Assembly: GCF_020421205.1 (NCBI RefSeq)
Contig: NZ_JAIZZH010000002.1
Location: forward strand, 434,001-498,000
Length of the DNA: 64,000 nt
Origin: Hymenobacter pini
GTDB taxonomy: Bacteria; Bacteroidota; Bacteroidia; Cytophagales; Hymenobacteraceae
Direction: 5' to 3'
The translations under genes were made by a program, and so were the position numbers. Numbering within the stretch: the stretch's first letter is position 1; each line of letters starts with the position of its first letter. The notes beneath the pieces are model-generated. The model had not been told where the DNA came from, made no database searches, and was given only the letters and a program-made list of their open reading frames with translations. This document shows positions 8,866 to 17,152 of this stretch, one piece after another.

Positions 8866-8900
8866 ACTGCGCTGGACTTCCCGGCGTTTTTCACTTGCTT

Positions 8901-10238
8901 ATGCATACGCTGCAACAATTGCGCGCCGGCGCGCTGGCCGGGGCCACCCGCCTGGACCTCCGCGAAGGAATAACCGAATTTCCTCAGGAAATTTTCGAGC
9001 TGGTCGACACGCTGGAAATCCTCAACCTCACGGGTAACGCCCTGCGGGAGCTACCAGCCGACTTGCCCCGCCTGCGCAAGCTGCGGATTCTGTTCTGCTC
9101 CGAGAATCAGTTTACCGAAGTGCCGGCCGTACTGGGCCAGTGCCTGGAGTTGGAAATGATAGGCTTCAAAGCCAACCAGATTCACACATTACATGGTGAG
9201 GCCCTTCCACCTCGGCTGCGTTGGCTGATTCTGACAGATAACCAACTCAAATCTTTGCCCCCGGAAATTGGCCGCTGCCAGCAGTTGCAGAAGCTGATGC
9301 TGGCCGGCAACCAGCTGCGGGAATTGCCCCGGGAGTTGGGCCAGTGCCAAAACCTGGAGCTCCTGCGCCTCTCCGCCAACCGGCTCCCCGGGCTGCCCGA
9401 TTGGCTGCTGCAGTTGCCCCGCCTCACCTGGCTGGCTTATGCCGGCAACCCGTTTGCGGAGGCGGCCGAGGAAGCGGCCCTGGCCCACTCCCCCATCCGG
9501 GAAATCAACTGGAATGAAATTGAATTGCAACACGTGCTGGGCGAGGGTGCTTCGGGCGTGATTTCTCAGGCCAGCTGGCAAGGCCGGTCCGTGGCGGTGA
9601 AGCTGTTCAAAGGTGCTGTTACCAGCGACGGACTACCGCACAGCGAAATGGTGGCCTGCATCCGGGCCGGGGCCCACCCTAACCTGATTCCGGTACTCGG
9701 CAAAGTGGTGGGCCACCCAGCCGGGGCCGAAGGACTGGTACTGGAACTCATCAGCCCGGAGTTTGGCAACCTGGCGGGTCCGCCCAGCTTCAGCACTTGC
9801 ACCCGCGACGTGTACGCACCGGGCACCACTTTTTCGCTGATGGCGGTGCTGCGTATTGCGCAAGGTATTGCGGCCGCTGCGGCCCACCTGCACGGCCGCG
9901 GCATTTTGCACGGCGACTTGTATGCCCACAACATTCTGGTCACTGCCGATGGGCGGAGCCTTCTGGGTGATTTTGGGGCAGCTGGTTTCTTTGACCTACA
10001 TTCCCCGGCGGCGGAAGCACTGCAGCGCCTGGAGGCGAGGGCCTTCGGCTGCTTGTTGGAGGAACTGCTGGACCTGTGTCCCGAAGCCACGGCTACCACT
10101 GCCACGGCTGAGCAGCTGCGGCAGTGGCAACAGCGCTGCCTGCAGCCTGCCATTGCAGCCCGGCCCTTGCTCACAGAAATCAGCCAGGGGCTGCAAAAGC
10201 TGGCTGTTTCAGCGGAAGCCGCCCAACCTTCCACGTAA
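8901..10238 (+). CDS. Leucine-rich repeat protein fused to a eukaryotic-type protein kinase
   Basis: 445 aa. Residues about 15-185 hold about seven leucine-rich repeats (e.g. LEILNLTGNALRELP, LQKLMLAGNQLRELP). Residues about 205-435 form a kinase domain: glycine loop GEGASG (214-219), ATP Lys in VAVK (Lys234), a candidate helix-C Glu (249), catalytic loop HGDLYAHN (337-344, Asp339) and DFG (357-359). The usual HRD is HGD, and no APE motif is evident. No membrane segment or signal peptide is seen, so it should be cytoplasmic. Similar LRR-kinases occur in plants and scattered bacteria. ATG 8901 follows a TTG two codons earlier. Substrate unknown. Confidence 0.88.
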   Translation: MHTLQQLRAGALAGATRLDLREGITEFPQEIFELVDTLEILNLTGNALRELPADLPRLRKLRILFCSENQFTEVPAVLGQCLELEMIGFKANQIHTLHGEALPPRLRWLILTDNQLKSLPPEIGRCQQLQKLMLAGNQLRELPRELGQCQNLELLRLSANRLPGLPDWLLQLPRLTWLAYAGNPFAEAAEEAALAHSPIREINWNEIELQHVLGEGASGVISQASWQGRSVAVKLFKGAVTSDGLPHSEMVACIRAGAHPNLIPVLGKVVGHPAGAEGLVLELISPEFGNLAGPPSFSTCTRDVYAPGTTFSLMAVLRIAQGIAAAAAHLHGRGILHGDLYAHNILVTADGRSLLGDFGAAGFFDLHSPAAEALQRLEARAFGCLLEELLDLCPEATATTATAEQLRQWQQRCLQPAIAARPLLTEISQGLQKLAVSAEAAQPST

Positions 10239-10323
10239 GTGCTACGTCTGTAAGTAGTACGTTACCGGCGCAGTAGCACTTTACGCCGGCATTTCGTTTT
10301 TATTCTCTTTCTCCTATTTCTGC

Positions 10324-11199
10324 ATGACAACCGTTTCGGTGCTGCCCCTGGCCGGAAAAACGGCCCTCGTAACCGGAGCTACCAGCGGCATTGGGCTGGT
10401 AACCGCCCGGGAGCTGGCCCGACGCGGGGCCCGGGTGGTGCTGGTGGGCCGCGACACGGATAAGGCCGCCCGCGCCCAGCAGGCCATTCAGCTAGCGGCC
10501 GGCCCCGAGGCCTTGGTGCACGTGAAATGCTTCGACTTATCACTGCTGCGAAACGTGCATCAATTGGCCGATGAGATGCAGCAGGAGTTTGATAAGCTGG
10601 ATATACTGGTGAACAACGCCGGTATCATGCCGGGGCACTTTGCCCTTACCGAGGAAGGCCACGAGCTGTGTTGGGCCACCAACCACTTGGCACCGTACGT
10701 ACTCACCAACCGGCTACTGCCGCTGCTGGATGCCGCTGGCCGGGCCCGGGTAGTTACGGTTTCGTCGCTGATGCACTGGGTGGGCGAGATTGAGCCCGAC
10801 CGCAACGTGCGCAACTCGCCCGATAACTACAGCTGGCTCACGGCCTACGCCGATTCCAAGCTGGCCAACATTCTGTTCACCAAGGAGCTAGCCCACCGCC
10901 TCGACCTCACCGGCATTACCGCCAACTGCCTGCATCCCGGCATGGTAGATACCGGACTGATGCGCCCCGATACCTCCGGCGTAATGAAGGCTCTCTGGTG
11001 GATGGCCCGCCCGGCCATGACTTCCCCGGAATTGGGCGCGCAAACCACGCTGTACCTGGCCACCTCACCCGAAGTAGCCAGCCAGAGCGGCCGGTACTTT
11101 GCCAACTGCAAACCTGCCCACTGTTCCAGCCGCGCCAATAGCGCCCAGGAGGCCAGCCGCCTCTGGCGCATCTCCGCCGAGGAAACTGGGGTGGAGTGA
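10324..11199 (+). CDS. SDR-family oxidoreductase, retinol dehydrogenase-like
   Basis: 291-aa short-chain dehydrogenase. It has the Rossmann motif TGATSGIG (17-24), NNAG (97-100), catalytic Ser147 and YADSK (Tyr175, Lys179). Length and the LxLNRLLPLL-type middle region resemble the retinol dehydrogenase / WW-domain oxidoreductase branch that uses NADP(H). Substrate cannot be read from sequence. It is separated by 85 bases from the LRR-kinase gene and by 54 from the next. Confidence 0.88.
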   Translation: MTTVSVLPLAGKTALVTGATSGIGLVTARELARRGARVVLVGRDTDKAARAQQAIQLAAGPEALVHVKCFDLSLLRNVHQLADEMQQEFDKLDILVNNAGIMPGHFALTEEGHELCWATNHLAPYVLTNRLLPLLDAAGRARVVTVSSLMHWVGEIEPDRNVRNSPDNYSWLTAYADSKLANILFTKELAHRLDLTGITANCLHPGMVDTGLMRPDTSGVMKALWWMARPAMTSPELGAQTTLYLATSPEVASQSGRYFANCKPAHCSSRANSAQEASRLWRISAEETGVE

Positions 11200-11253
11200 C
11201 GTGCGTTGACTAATTAACAATGGAACGTCATTCCGTTGCCAACCCAATACCTT

Positions 11254-11883
11254 ATGACTGAGCTACTGGAACTGATTCGGCAGGGCGAAGGTGAGCGGCT
11301 GGAGTTTAAGCAGCGCACTACACACCCCACCCGCATAGCCCGCACGCTGTCGTCGCTGGCGAATACGCACGGGGGGCGGGTACTGGTAGGAGTTGATGAT
11401 AACGGCCGGGTGCTAGGGGTGCGCGACGTAGAAGAAGAACTGTTTCAGCTCCGGCAGGCCGCCCAGCATTATATCGACCCGCCCATTCGGCTGCGGTTTC
11501 AGGAAGTAGAGACCGAAAACGGCCGGGCCGTGCTCATTGTTACCGTACCCGAAAGCACCGAAAAACCCCACCGCGCCCAAGTGGCCGATGGAGAATGGAA
11601 AGCCTACGTGCGGGTGCGCGACGAAAGTGTGCTGGCCAGTTCCCTCACCGAGAAAGTGCTGGAGCGTCAGGAGCCCACGCCGCGTTTTGAGCGGCTACCG
11701 TTAAATAAAGAGGAACTAGCGGTGCTGGAATATCTGCAGAAGAACCCGCGCATCACGCTGCCCCAGTATATGAAGCTGCTCAACATCGGGCAGCGCCGGG
11801 CTTACCGCACCCTCATCAAGCTTACTTTACACGGCTACATCAAGCACCACGACAAGCAGAAAGAAGTGTATTATACGCTCTGA
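11254..11883 (+). CDS. AlbA_2 (Schlafen-like) domain protein with winged-helix C-terminus
   Basis: A 209-aa protein whose first 130 residues match the AlbA_2/divergent AAA-4 nucleic-acid-binding fold (GEGERLEFKQ, ANTHGGRVLVGVDDNG). The C-terminal about 60 residues (LEYLQKNPRITLPQYMKLLNIGQRRAYRTL) look like a winged helix. Such proteins are presumed transcription regulators or nucleic-acid binders. ATG 11254 was preferred over TTG 11236. The 3' end overlaps the convergent VOC gene by 13 bases. Confidence 0.82.
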   Translation: MTELLELIRQGEGERLEFKQRTTHPTRIARTLSSLANTHGGRVLVGVDDNGRVLGVRDVEEELFQLRQAAQHYIDPPIRLRFQEVETENGRAVLIVTVPESTEKPHRAQVADGEWKAYVRVRDESVLASSLTEKVLERQEPTPRFERLPLNKEELAVLEYLQKNPRITLPQYMKLLNIGQRRAYRTLIKLTLHGYIKHHDKQKEVYYTL

Positions 11884-12269
11884 GCGGGCTCCAGTAAATC
11901 CCAGAGGTTGCCGTATAAATCGGCGAAAACCAGCACGGTACCATAGGTTTCCACCACCGGAGGCCGAACAATTCGCACTTCCTGCGCCAACAGGCCGGCA
12001 TAATCCCGAGCGAGGTTATCAGTATAGAGAAACAGGGCCACACGGCCGCCGGTCTGGTTGCCGACAGCGGCTTGCTGAGCAGGTGTAGCCGCCTTAGCCA
12101 ATAGCAATTCTGCCCCGTTTGAGCCGGGTGGTGCCACCCGCACCCACCGCTTATCGGGGCTCAGCGGCGTATCCTCAACCAGGATAAAGCCGAGTTTTTG
12201 CGTGTAAAAGGCAATAGCCTCATCGTAATCGGCTACTACCAGAGTGACGAGGGCTAGCCGCTGAATCAT
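11871..12269 (-). CDS. VOC-family protein (glyoxalase/bleomycin-resistance fold)
   Basis: 132 aa with one vicinal-oxygen-chelate unit: LALVTLVVADYDEAIAFYTQKLGF at the start and VETYGTVLVFADLYGNLWDLLEP at the end, where the final Glu would be a metal ligand. Reaction unknown; related proteins are annotated as lactoylglutathione-lyase-like. It lies downstream of a 38-aa basic protein gene on the same strand, with a hairpin between them. Confidence 0.85.
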   Translation of the reverse strand: MIQRLALVTLVVADYDEAIAFYTQKLGFILVEDTPLSPDKRWVRVAPPGSNGAELLLAKAATPAQQAAVGNQTGGRVALFLYTDNLARDYAGLLAQEVRIVRPPVVETYGTVLVFADLYGNLWDLLEPAQSV

Positions 12270-12283
12270 ACATCAAAAGACAA

Positions 12284-12310
12284 AGAGGCTCGTCTATTTG
12301 ACGAGCCTCT
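12284..12310 (-). terminator. Intrinsic terminator of the small basic protein gene
   Basis: Perfect 11-bp inverted repeat (12284-12294 / 12300-12310, AGAGGCTCGTC) with a 5-base loop; on the minus strand it follows the stop at 12317 and is followed by a T-rich stretch. Confidence 0.75.
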
Positions 12311-12316
12311 GCTAAA

Positions 12317-12433
12317 TTAATCCTGCTGACGAGCTTTAGCGGCTTTTTTCTCGTCTTTGGCGGCCTTTTTTTCCTTGGCGGATTTGGCCGGCTCTTTCTT
12401 TTTCTCTTTGCGGGCGTCTTGTGCTTTAGCCAT
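12317..12433 (-). CDS. 38-aa Lys/Ala-rich basic protein
   Basis: A short open frame starting ATG at 12433 and ending TAA at 12317, reading MAKAQDARKEKKKEPAKSAK and continuing with KEKKAA/DEKKAAK blocks to ARQQD. About 40 percent of residues are Lys or Arg and there is no hydrophobic core, resembling histone-H1-tail-like or ribosome-associated basic peptides common in this group. A dedicated terminator right after the stop supports it as a real gene. Function unknown; a nucleic-acid-binding role is a guess from charge. Confidence 0.6.
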   Translation of the reverse strand: MAKAQDARKEKKKEPAKSAKEKKAAKDEKKAAKARQQD

Positions 12434-12513
12434 AGTGCGTGATGAGGAATGAGAGGTGGATTAGGGTATTCTTAACGCAGTGGCCGTAGCCAGTGTTGTG
12501 CGGGTTTGCGCAG

Positions 12514-13044
12514 TTAGCGCAGCCCCGGCAAGTACCGCTCCCGCAACAGGTTGAGGTGATGGGCCTCATGACCGGGCAGGATGTACGCCAAAGCCCGCAC
12601 GCTCACCGGCTGCCCGCTGGCCGTACCCTGGCGGTTTACAGCTTCCTCCGTGAAGGACTCCAGCAGGCTCAGGGTAGCGGCTCGCACCGCATCATATTCC
12701 GCCAGAATATTAGCAAACGAGCGGGCATCGGCGCCGGATACGGGCACGTAGTTATCTTGCTCGAAACCAGGCAGCGGAGTAGCATCTCCCCGCCCGATGC
12801 GCAGGGCGCGGTAGGCAAAAATGCGCTCCGTGTCCAGCATGTGCACCAGGTTTTCCTTGATGCTCCACTTGCCCGGAGCGTATCGGAAAGCCCCCTGCTC
12901 CTCGGTCAGTCCGACCAACAGCTGCCGTAACTCCTGAGGCTGGCGGCGGAGGGTATCCAGCGGATTACCCGTAATAAGCTTCACGTAGGTATGGTAGTAC
13001 GGGGCGTACTCCGTAGCAGCGGGTGGTGTGAAAGGGGTGCTCAT
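12514..13044 (-). CDS. DinB-family protein (four-helix metal-binding fold)
   Basis: 176 aa. DinB superfamily features: WSIKENLVHMLDTERIFAYRALRI with a His metal ligand in the second helix, and the C-terminal GHEAHHLNLLRERYLP supplying two more His. Family members bind a divalent metal; some act as bacillithiol- or mycothiol-dependent transferases, but most are uncharacterised. The start ATG 13044 precedes a short Pro-rich lead-in. Confidence 0.87.
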   Translation of the reverse strand: MSTPFTPPAATEYAPYYHTYVKLITGNPLDTLRRQPQELRQLLVGLTEEQGAFRYAPGKWSIKENLVHMLDTERIFAYRALRIGRGDATPLPGFEQDNYVPVSGADARSFANILAEYDAVRAATLSLLESFTEEAVNRQGTASGQPVSVRALAYILPGHEAHHLNLLRERYLPGLR

Positions 13045-13118
13045 GGCGGCGAATGTAGCGGAATCCGGATAACTTCGGGGCTGTTGCGAACTGTATCCTC
13101 TTCTTCTCCCTGATATCT

Positions 13119-13438
13119 ATGTTATCTGCCTTCCGCCAGCGCCCGGTTCCGGGCTGGCTGCTTTGGGTGCTGATATTGTTGGTGGCAATTCAGCTGTTCG
13201 GGTATCTTAATCTGGAAATCAGTTATAAGTAAGAGGTGGACATTGCCGAGACGCTGGTAGAAATCAATCCGCCTACAGCCACAGCAAAGCAACAAGAGAG
13301 CAGCAGTACCGCGAAATTCGGGAAGCCCAGTTCCGGTGCTTGTTGTATGCTGCCCTGGCCGCCGGTACTGCTGTGGTTTTGGGCTTGCATAACAGTCGCC
13401 TGTCAACAACTACCTCATCCTCTACCGCCATTTCATAA
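13119..13438 (+). pseudogene. Possible decayed membrane-protein gene upstream of ydcF
   Basis: An ATG at 13119 opens a 37-codon frame with one clear membrane helix (WLLWVLILLVAIQLFGYL) that stops at TAA 13230. Protein-like text then continues in two other frames: EVDIAETLVEINP (same frame after the stop) and EQQYREIREAQFRCLLYAA...VVLGLHNS (frame ending TAA 13436-13438), plus PVNNYLILYRHF in the third. The last TAA directly abuts the ATG of the YdcF gene. I read this as a small membrane-protein gene broken by one stop and frameshifts; the alternative is a genuine 37-aa gene (13119-13232) plus noncoding DNA. Confidence 0.35.
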
Positions 13439-14002
13439 ATGCACTTTCCCGTTTGGCTGCGGCTGGCTGGCGGCGTACTACTACTGCTGCTAATCCACGC
13501 CGCCGGCATTGCCCTCGATGCCCTCACCGACCGCGCCCAGCCAGCCGACTGCCTGGTAGTGCTTGGCAATACAGTTAACCCCGATGGTAGCCTTTCGCCC
13601 CGCCTGAAGGCCCGCCTAGACGAAGCCCTGCGGCTGTACCGGGCAGGGATAAGTCCGCGCATTTTTGTGAGTGGAGGCTTGGGCAAAGAAGGTCACTATG
13701 AAGGCTCCGTGATGCGCCGCTACTTAGTACAGCAAGGGGTGCCCAATACGGCAATTTACACCGACAACCAGGGCACGAACACAGTAGCTACTGCGCAGAA
13801 TTTTGCCCGTGTGGCCCAAGAACAGCACTGGCAGTCGGCGGTAGTGGTGTCACAGTTTTTCCATTTGAGCCGGACCAAACTGCTACTGCGGCAACAGGGA
13901 GTTACGGAAGTTTCGGGCTCGGCAGCCCGGTACGTGGAAGCCCGCGACGGGTACGCACTGTTGCGGGAGGTGCCGGCGCTGTATGTGGCTTGGCTGCGCT
14001 GA
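13439..14002 (+). CDS. YdcF/ElyC/SanA-family (DUF218) membrane-anchored protein
   Basis: 187 aa. An N-terminal membrane anchor (residues about 7-28) is followed by the DUF218 domain: DCLVVLGNTVNPDGSLSPRLKARLDEAL, then GGLGKEG, GTNTVATAQNF and VSQFFHLSRTKLLLR. SanA/ElyC relatives affect envelope integrity and peptidoglycan precursor metabolism; the exact activity is not settled. It starts directly at the stop of the preceding frame. The next gene begins 62 bases downstream on the same strand. Confidence 0.87.
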   Translation: MHFPVWLRLAGGVLLLLLIHAAGIALDALTDRAQPADCLVVLGNTVNPDGSLSPRLKARLDEALRLYRAGISPRIFVSGGLGKEGHYEGSVMRRYLVQQGVPNTAIYTDNQGTNTVATAQNFARVAQEQHWQSAVVVSQFFHLSRTKLLLRQQGVTEVSGSAARYVEARDGYALLREVPALYVAWLR

Positions 14003-14064
14003 TGAGCTGTAACGTCTGGTCGGCCGGAGACGTACATGCTGCACACAACCTCAACCCCTCCCCG

Positions 14065-14586
14065 ATGTCTTCAATTACTGAAAAAGGCCTCTCTATTTCT
14101 AAAAACGCGCTGTTCAGCGTGTTCATGAACCGCGCCGGCAAGCTGCTGGGTCGCCCCTTTAAGGTGGTGATGGTGCTGAACGAAGTAGCCAACAAGCTAG
14201 CCAGCAAGGACAGCGGCGACAACAAATTCAAGCAACTGTTTGACATTGGAGCCACCGTTATTCGCCTGGTGCGCAACTACGTGAGCGGCGAGTACCGCCA
14301 AATTGAAACCAGCACGATTGTATCGGCGCTGGGCGTGTTGCTCTACGTACTCTCGCCCGTAGACTTGGTGCCGGATTTCATTCCCGTAATTGGCTTCCTG
14401 GATGATTTGGCCCTGCTGAGCTGGTTTGTAGATAAGTTTCAGGATGAAATTGCCCGCTTCCGGGAGTGGGAGAAAACCCACGCGGCTCAGGAAACCGACG
14501 ATATTCCGGCGGCTTCAGCTACTCCTAAAGCCTCGAATACGAACAGCCAGAACACGCCTGCCGTAGCCGAGCTGGGCCATTCCTAA
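14065..14586 (+). CDS. YkvA-family DUF1232 membrane protein
   Basis: 173 aa. The centre carries the DUF1232 signature YVLSPVDLVPDFIPVIGFLDDLALL, a short membrane-associated helical hairpin. The N-terminal 90 residues are helical and soluble-looking; the C-terminal 35 are Ala/Thr/Asn-rich and disordered. ATG 14065 was chosen because the Ser/Lys-rich N-terminus conserved with relatives starts there. Function unknown. Confidence 0.82.
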   Translation: MSSITEKGLSISKNALFSVFMNRAGKLLGRPFKVVMVLNEVANKLASKDSGDNKFKQLFDIGATVIRLVRNYVSGEYRQIETSTIVSALGVLLYVLSPVDLVPDFIPVIGFLDDLALLSWFVDKFQDEIARFREWEKTHAAQETDDIPAASATPKASNTNSQNTPAVAELGHS

Positions 14587-14636
14587 CCACTGATTTCACG
14601 AATTTTTCGCGGATTTCACGGATTTCGTGGACGATT
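14587..14636 (+). repeat. Dispersed intergenic repeat, copy 1
   Basis: Starts CCACTGATTTCACG and ends GTGGACGATT, with GCGGATTTCACGGATTT between. It starts right at the stop of the DUF1232 gene. Related copies lie at 21577-21629 (same strand, diverged) and 21741-21791 (opposite strand). Confidence 0.7.
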
Positions 14637-14802
14637 ATTGAGCGCAGCGCCCGGCCCATGGTGGCCGGGCGCTTTACGTTTAACGGCCCTGCGTACCACT
14701 GCGCCACCCTCTCCGAAACACTGCGAGAAATCCTGCTTGCAAGCAGCCGAAGCCGTACTTTTACGTCTTTCCGACCACCTCCACCCCTTTTACCACATTA
14801 GA

Positions 14803-17064
14803 ATGCAACTTCGTACCCGGCTGGCTTTGCTGGCTCTTACGCTCCTTTCGGCGCTGCCCCAGGCCCGCGCCGACGAGGGCATGTGGCTGCCGCTGCTGCT
14901 CAAGCAGCTCAACGAGGCCGACATGCAGAAAAAAGGCCTCAAGCTCACCGCCGAGCAGATCTACTCCATCAACCAGGGCAGCCTGAAGGATGCCATTGTG
15001 CAGTTTGGGGGCGGCTGCACCGGCGAGATTATTTCGGATCAGGGCCTGTTGCTCACCAACCACCACTGCGGCTACAGCCAGATTCAGAGTCATTCGTCGG
15101 TGGAGAAGGACTACCTCACCAACGGCTACTGGGCCATGGACCGCAGCCAGGAACTGCCTAACCAGGGTCTTACGGCCACGTTCATCGTGCGCATGGAGGA
15201 TGTGACCAGTCAGGTATTGGCCGGCGTGCCCACCACGGGCATTGCCGAAGCTGACCGGGAGAAACTGGTGCAGACCAACTCCCAGCGCGTGGCTCAGGCC
15301 TCCGTGCAGGGCACGCACTACCAGGCGTTTGTGCGCCCCATGTTCAATGGCAACGAATATTATTTGTTCGTGACGGAGGTGTTCCAGGACGTGCGCCTGG
15401 TGGGGGCTCCGCCGAGCAGCATCGGCAAATTTGGGGGCGACACCGATAACTGGGCCTGGCCCCGCCACACCGGCGACTTCAGCATCTTCCGCATCTACGC
15501 CGGCCCCGATAACAAGCCCGCCCCTTACTCGGCCGAGAACAAACCCTTCAAACCCCGCCACCACCTGCCCATTTCCCTGGGCGGTGTGCAACCCGGCGAC
15601 TTTACCATGGTATTTGGCTTCCCCGGCCGCACCAACGAGTACCTCACCAGCTGGGGCGTAGAGGAAACCTATGCGCTTTCCGACCCGGCCAAAATCCGCA
15701 TCCGGGAAGCCAAGCTGAAAGTGCTGGACGCCGATATGAAGGCCTCCGACAAAGTGCGCATTCAGTACGCGGCCAAATACGCCAGCATTGCCAACTACTG
15801 GAAAAAGTGGATTGGTGAGGTGCGCGGCCTCAAAAAGCTGGACGCCGTGCGCGTGAAGCAGCAGCAAGAGGCCACGTTCCAGAAGTGGGCGGAAAGCGGT
15901 GACGCCGCCCGTCGGGCCACCTTCGCCACCCTGCTGCCCGATTTGCAGCGCAACTACGCTACCGCCCGCGACTATACCCTGGCCCGCGACTACGTGACCG
16001 AGGCCGCTATGGGCGTGGAGTTGATGACCTACGCAAACAGCTTACTGCCCTTGCTGGAGCTGGTTGATAAAAAAGCCCCCGCCGCTGAGTTGGCCGCCGC
16101 CGTGGAGCGCACCAAAAAAGGTACTCCCGGCTTCTTTCGCAATTACAACGCCCCCACCGACCAGAAAGTAGCCGCCCAGTTGCTGCCCCTGTACGCCACC
16201 GGTACCCCGGCGGCTCTGCTGCCCGCCTACGTGAAAAACCTGCAGAAGCAGTACGCTACCCAAGGTGGTTGGAGCGCCTACGCGGCCCAGCTGTTCAGCA
16301 AGTCGCGCCTCACTTCGCAGGAATCGGCCTTTGCGGTGCTGGATGAAGTAGCCCAAGGTAAAGCCGATGCGCTGCGCCAAGACCCTGCCGTGCAGTTGGC
16401 CCAGGCTATCATCAGCAACTACCGCACGGCTATCCTGCCCACTTACACCGCTGCCACCGACCAGATTGCCCTGCTCCAGCGCACTTACGTGGCTGGCCTG
16501 CGCCTGCAACAGCCGGAACGCAAGTTCTACCCCGATGCCAACTCTACCCTGCGCGTTGCCTACGGCCAGGTAGCCGGCTACCAACCCGCCGACGGCACGA
16601 AGTACGACTTCTATACCACCCTCGATGGCATCATGGAGAAAGCCGACCCCACCAACCCCGAGTTTGAGGTTCCGGCCCGCCTCGCCGAGTTGTACAAAAA
16701 CAAGGATTTCGGCCCCTACGCCTACAAAGGTACGGTACCGGTAGCCTTCATTGCCACCAACCACACTACCGGCGGCAACAGTGGCTCGCCGGTCATCAAC
16801 GGCCGCGGGGAGCTGATCGGCACCAACTTCGACCGGAACTGGGAAGGCACCATGTCCGATATCATGTTCGACCCCGACCGGGTGCGCAACATCACCCTGG
16901 ACGTGCGCTACATGCTCTTCGTGGTGGATAAATTCGCCGGGGCCAGCCACTTGGTTAAGGAAATGACCCTGGTAGGCGGCTCTGCCGACGCTACCCCAGC
17001 CGGCAATGGCAAGAAGTTGGAGAAGATCAAAGTGAAGCGCAAGCCGGTCAAGGAAAAGGCATAG
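14803..17064 (+). CDS. S46 dipeptidyl-peptidase, DPP11-type (Asp/Glu-specific) predicted
   Basis: 753-aa secreted serine exopeptidase. Signal peptide MQLRTRLALLALTLLSA..ARA, then a chymotrypsin-like S46 domain with catalytic His88 (NHHCGY), Asp225 (RHTGDF) and Ser660 (GGNSGSP). The residue 18 after the catalytic Ser is Arg678 (FDRNWEG). In P. gingivalis the equivalent Arg marks DPP11, which prefers Asp/Glu at P1, while DPP7 has Gly there, so acidic specificity is predicted. Expected in the periplasm, trimming oligopeptides to dipeptides. The C-terminus ends in a Lys-rich tail (KIKVKRKPVKEKA). ATG 14803 was chosen because it opens the signal peptide. Confidence 0.92.
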   Translation: MQLRTRLALLALTLLSALPQARADEGMWLPLLLKQLNEADMQKKGLKLTAEQIYSINQGSLKDAIVQFGGGCTGEIISDQGLLLTNHHCGYSQIQSHSSVEKDYLTNGYWAMDRSQELPNQGLTATFIVRMEDVTSQVLAGVPTTGIAEADREKLVQTNSQRVAQASVQGTHYQAFVRPMFNGNEYYLFVTEVFQDVRLVGAPPSSIGKFGGDTDNWAWPRHTGDFSIFRIYAGPDNKPAPYSAENKPFKPRHHLPISLGGVQPGDFTMVFGFPGRTNEYLTSWGVEETYALSDPAKIRIREAKLKVLDADMKASDKVRIQYAAKYASIANYWKKWIGEVRGLKKLDAVRVKQQQEATFQKWAESGDAARRATFATLLPDLQRNYATARDYTLARDYVTEAAMGVELMTYANSLLPLLELVDKKAPAAELAAAVERTKKGTPGFFRNYNAPTDQKVAAQLLPLYATGTPAALLPAYVKNLQKQYATQGGWSAYAAQLFSKSRLTSQESAFAVLDEVAQGKADALRQDPAVQLAQAIISNYRTAILPTYTAATDQIALLQRTYVAGLRLQQPERKFYPDANSTLRVAYGQVAGYQPADGTKYDFYTTLDGIMEKADPTNPEFEVPARLAELYKNKDFGPYAYKGTVPVAFIATNHTTGGNSGSPVINGRGELIGTNFDRNWEGTMSDIMFDPDRVRNITLDVRYMLFVVDKFAGASHLVKEMTLVGGSADATPAGNGKKLEKIKVKRKPVKEKA

Positions 17065-17084
17065 CCTGCCTGATTGCCTACGTA

Positions 17085-17121
17085 AAACGCCCGCCGGAAA
17101 TGTATCTTCCGGCGGGCGTTT
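17085..17121 (+). terminator. Intrinsic terminator after the S46 peptidase
   Basis: Perfect 15-bp stem AAACGCCCGCCGGAA (17085-17099) with its complement at 17107-17121, loop of 7 bases, followed by TACTTT. Confidence 0.85.
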
Positions 17122-17152
17122 ACTTTGCGACCCTTCATTACCAGTATTCAGT

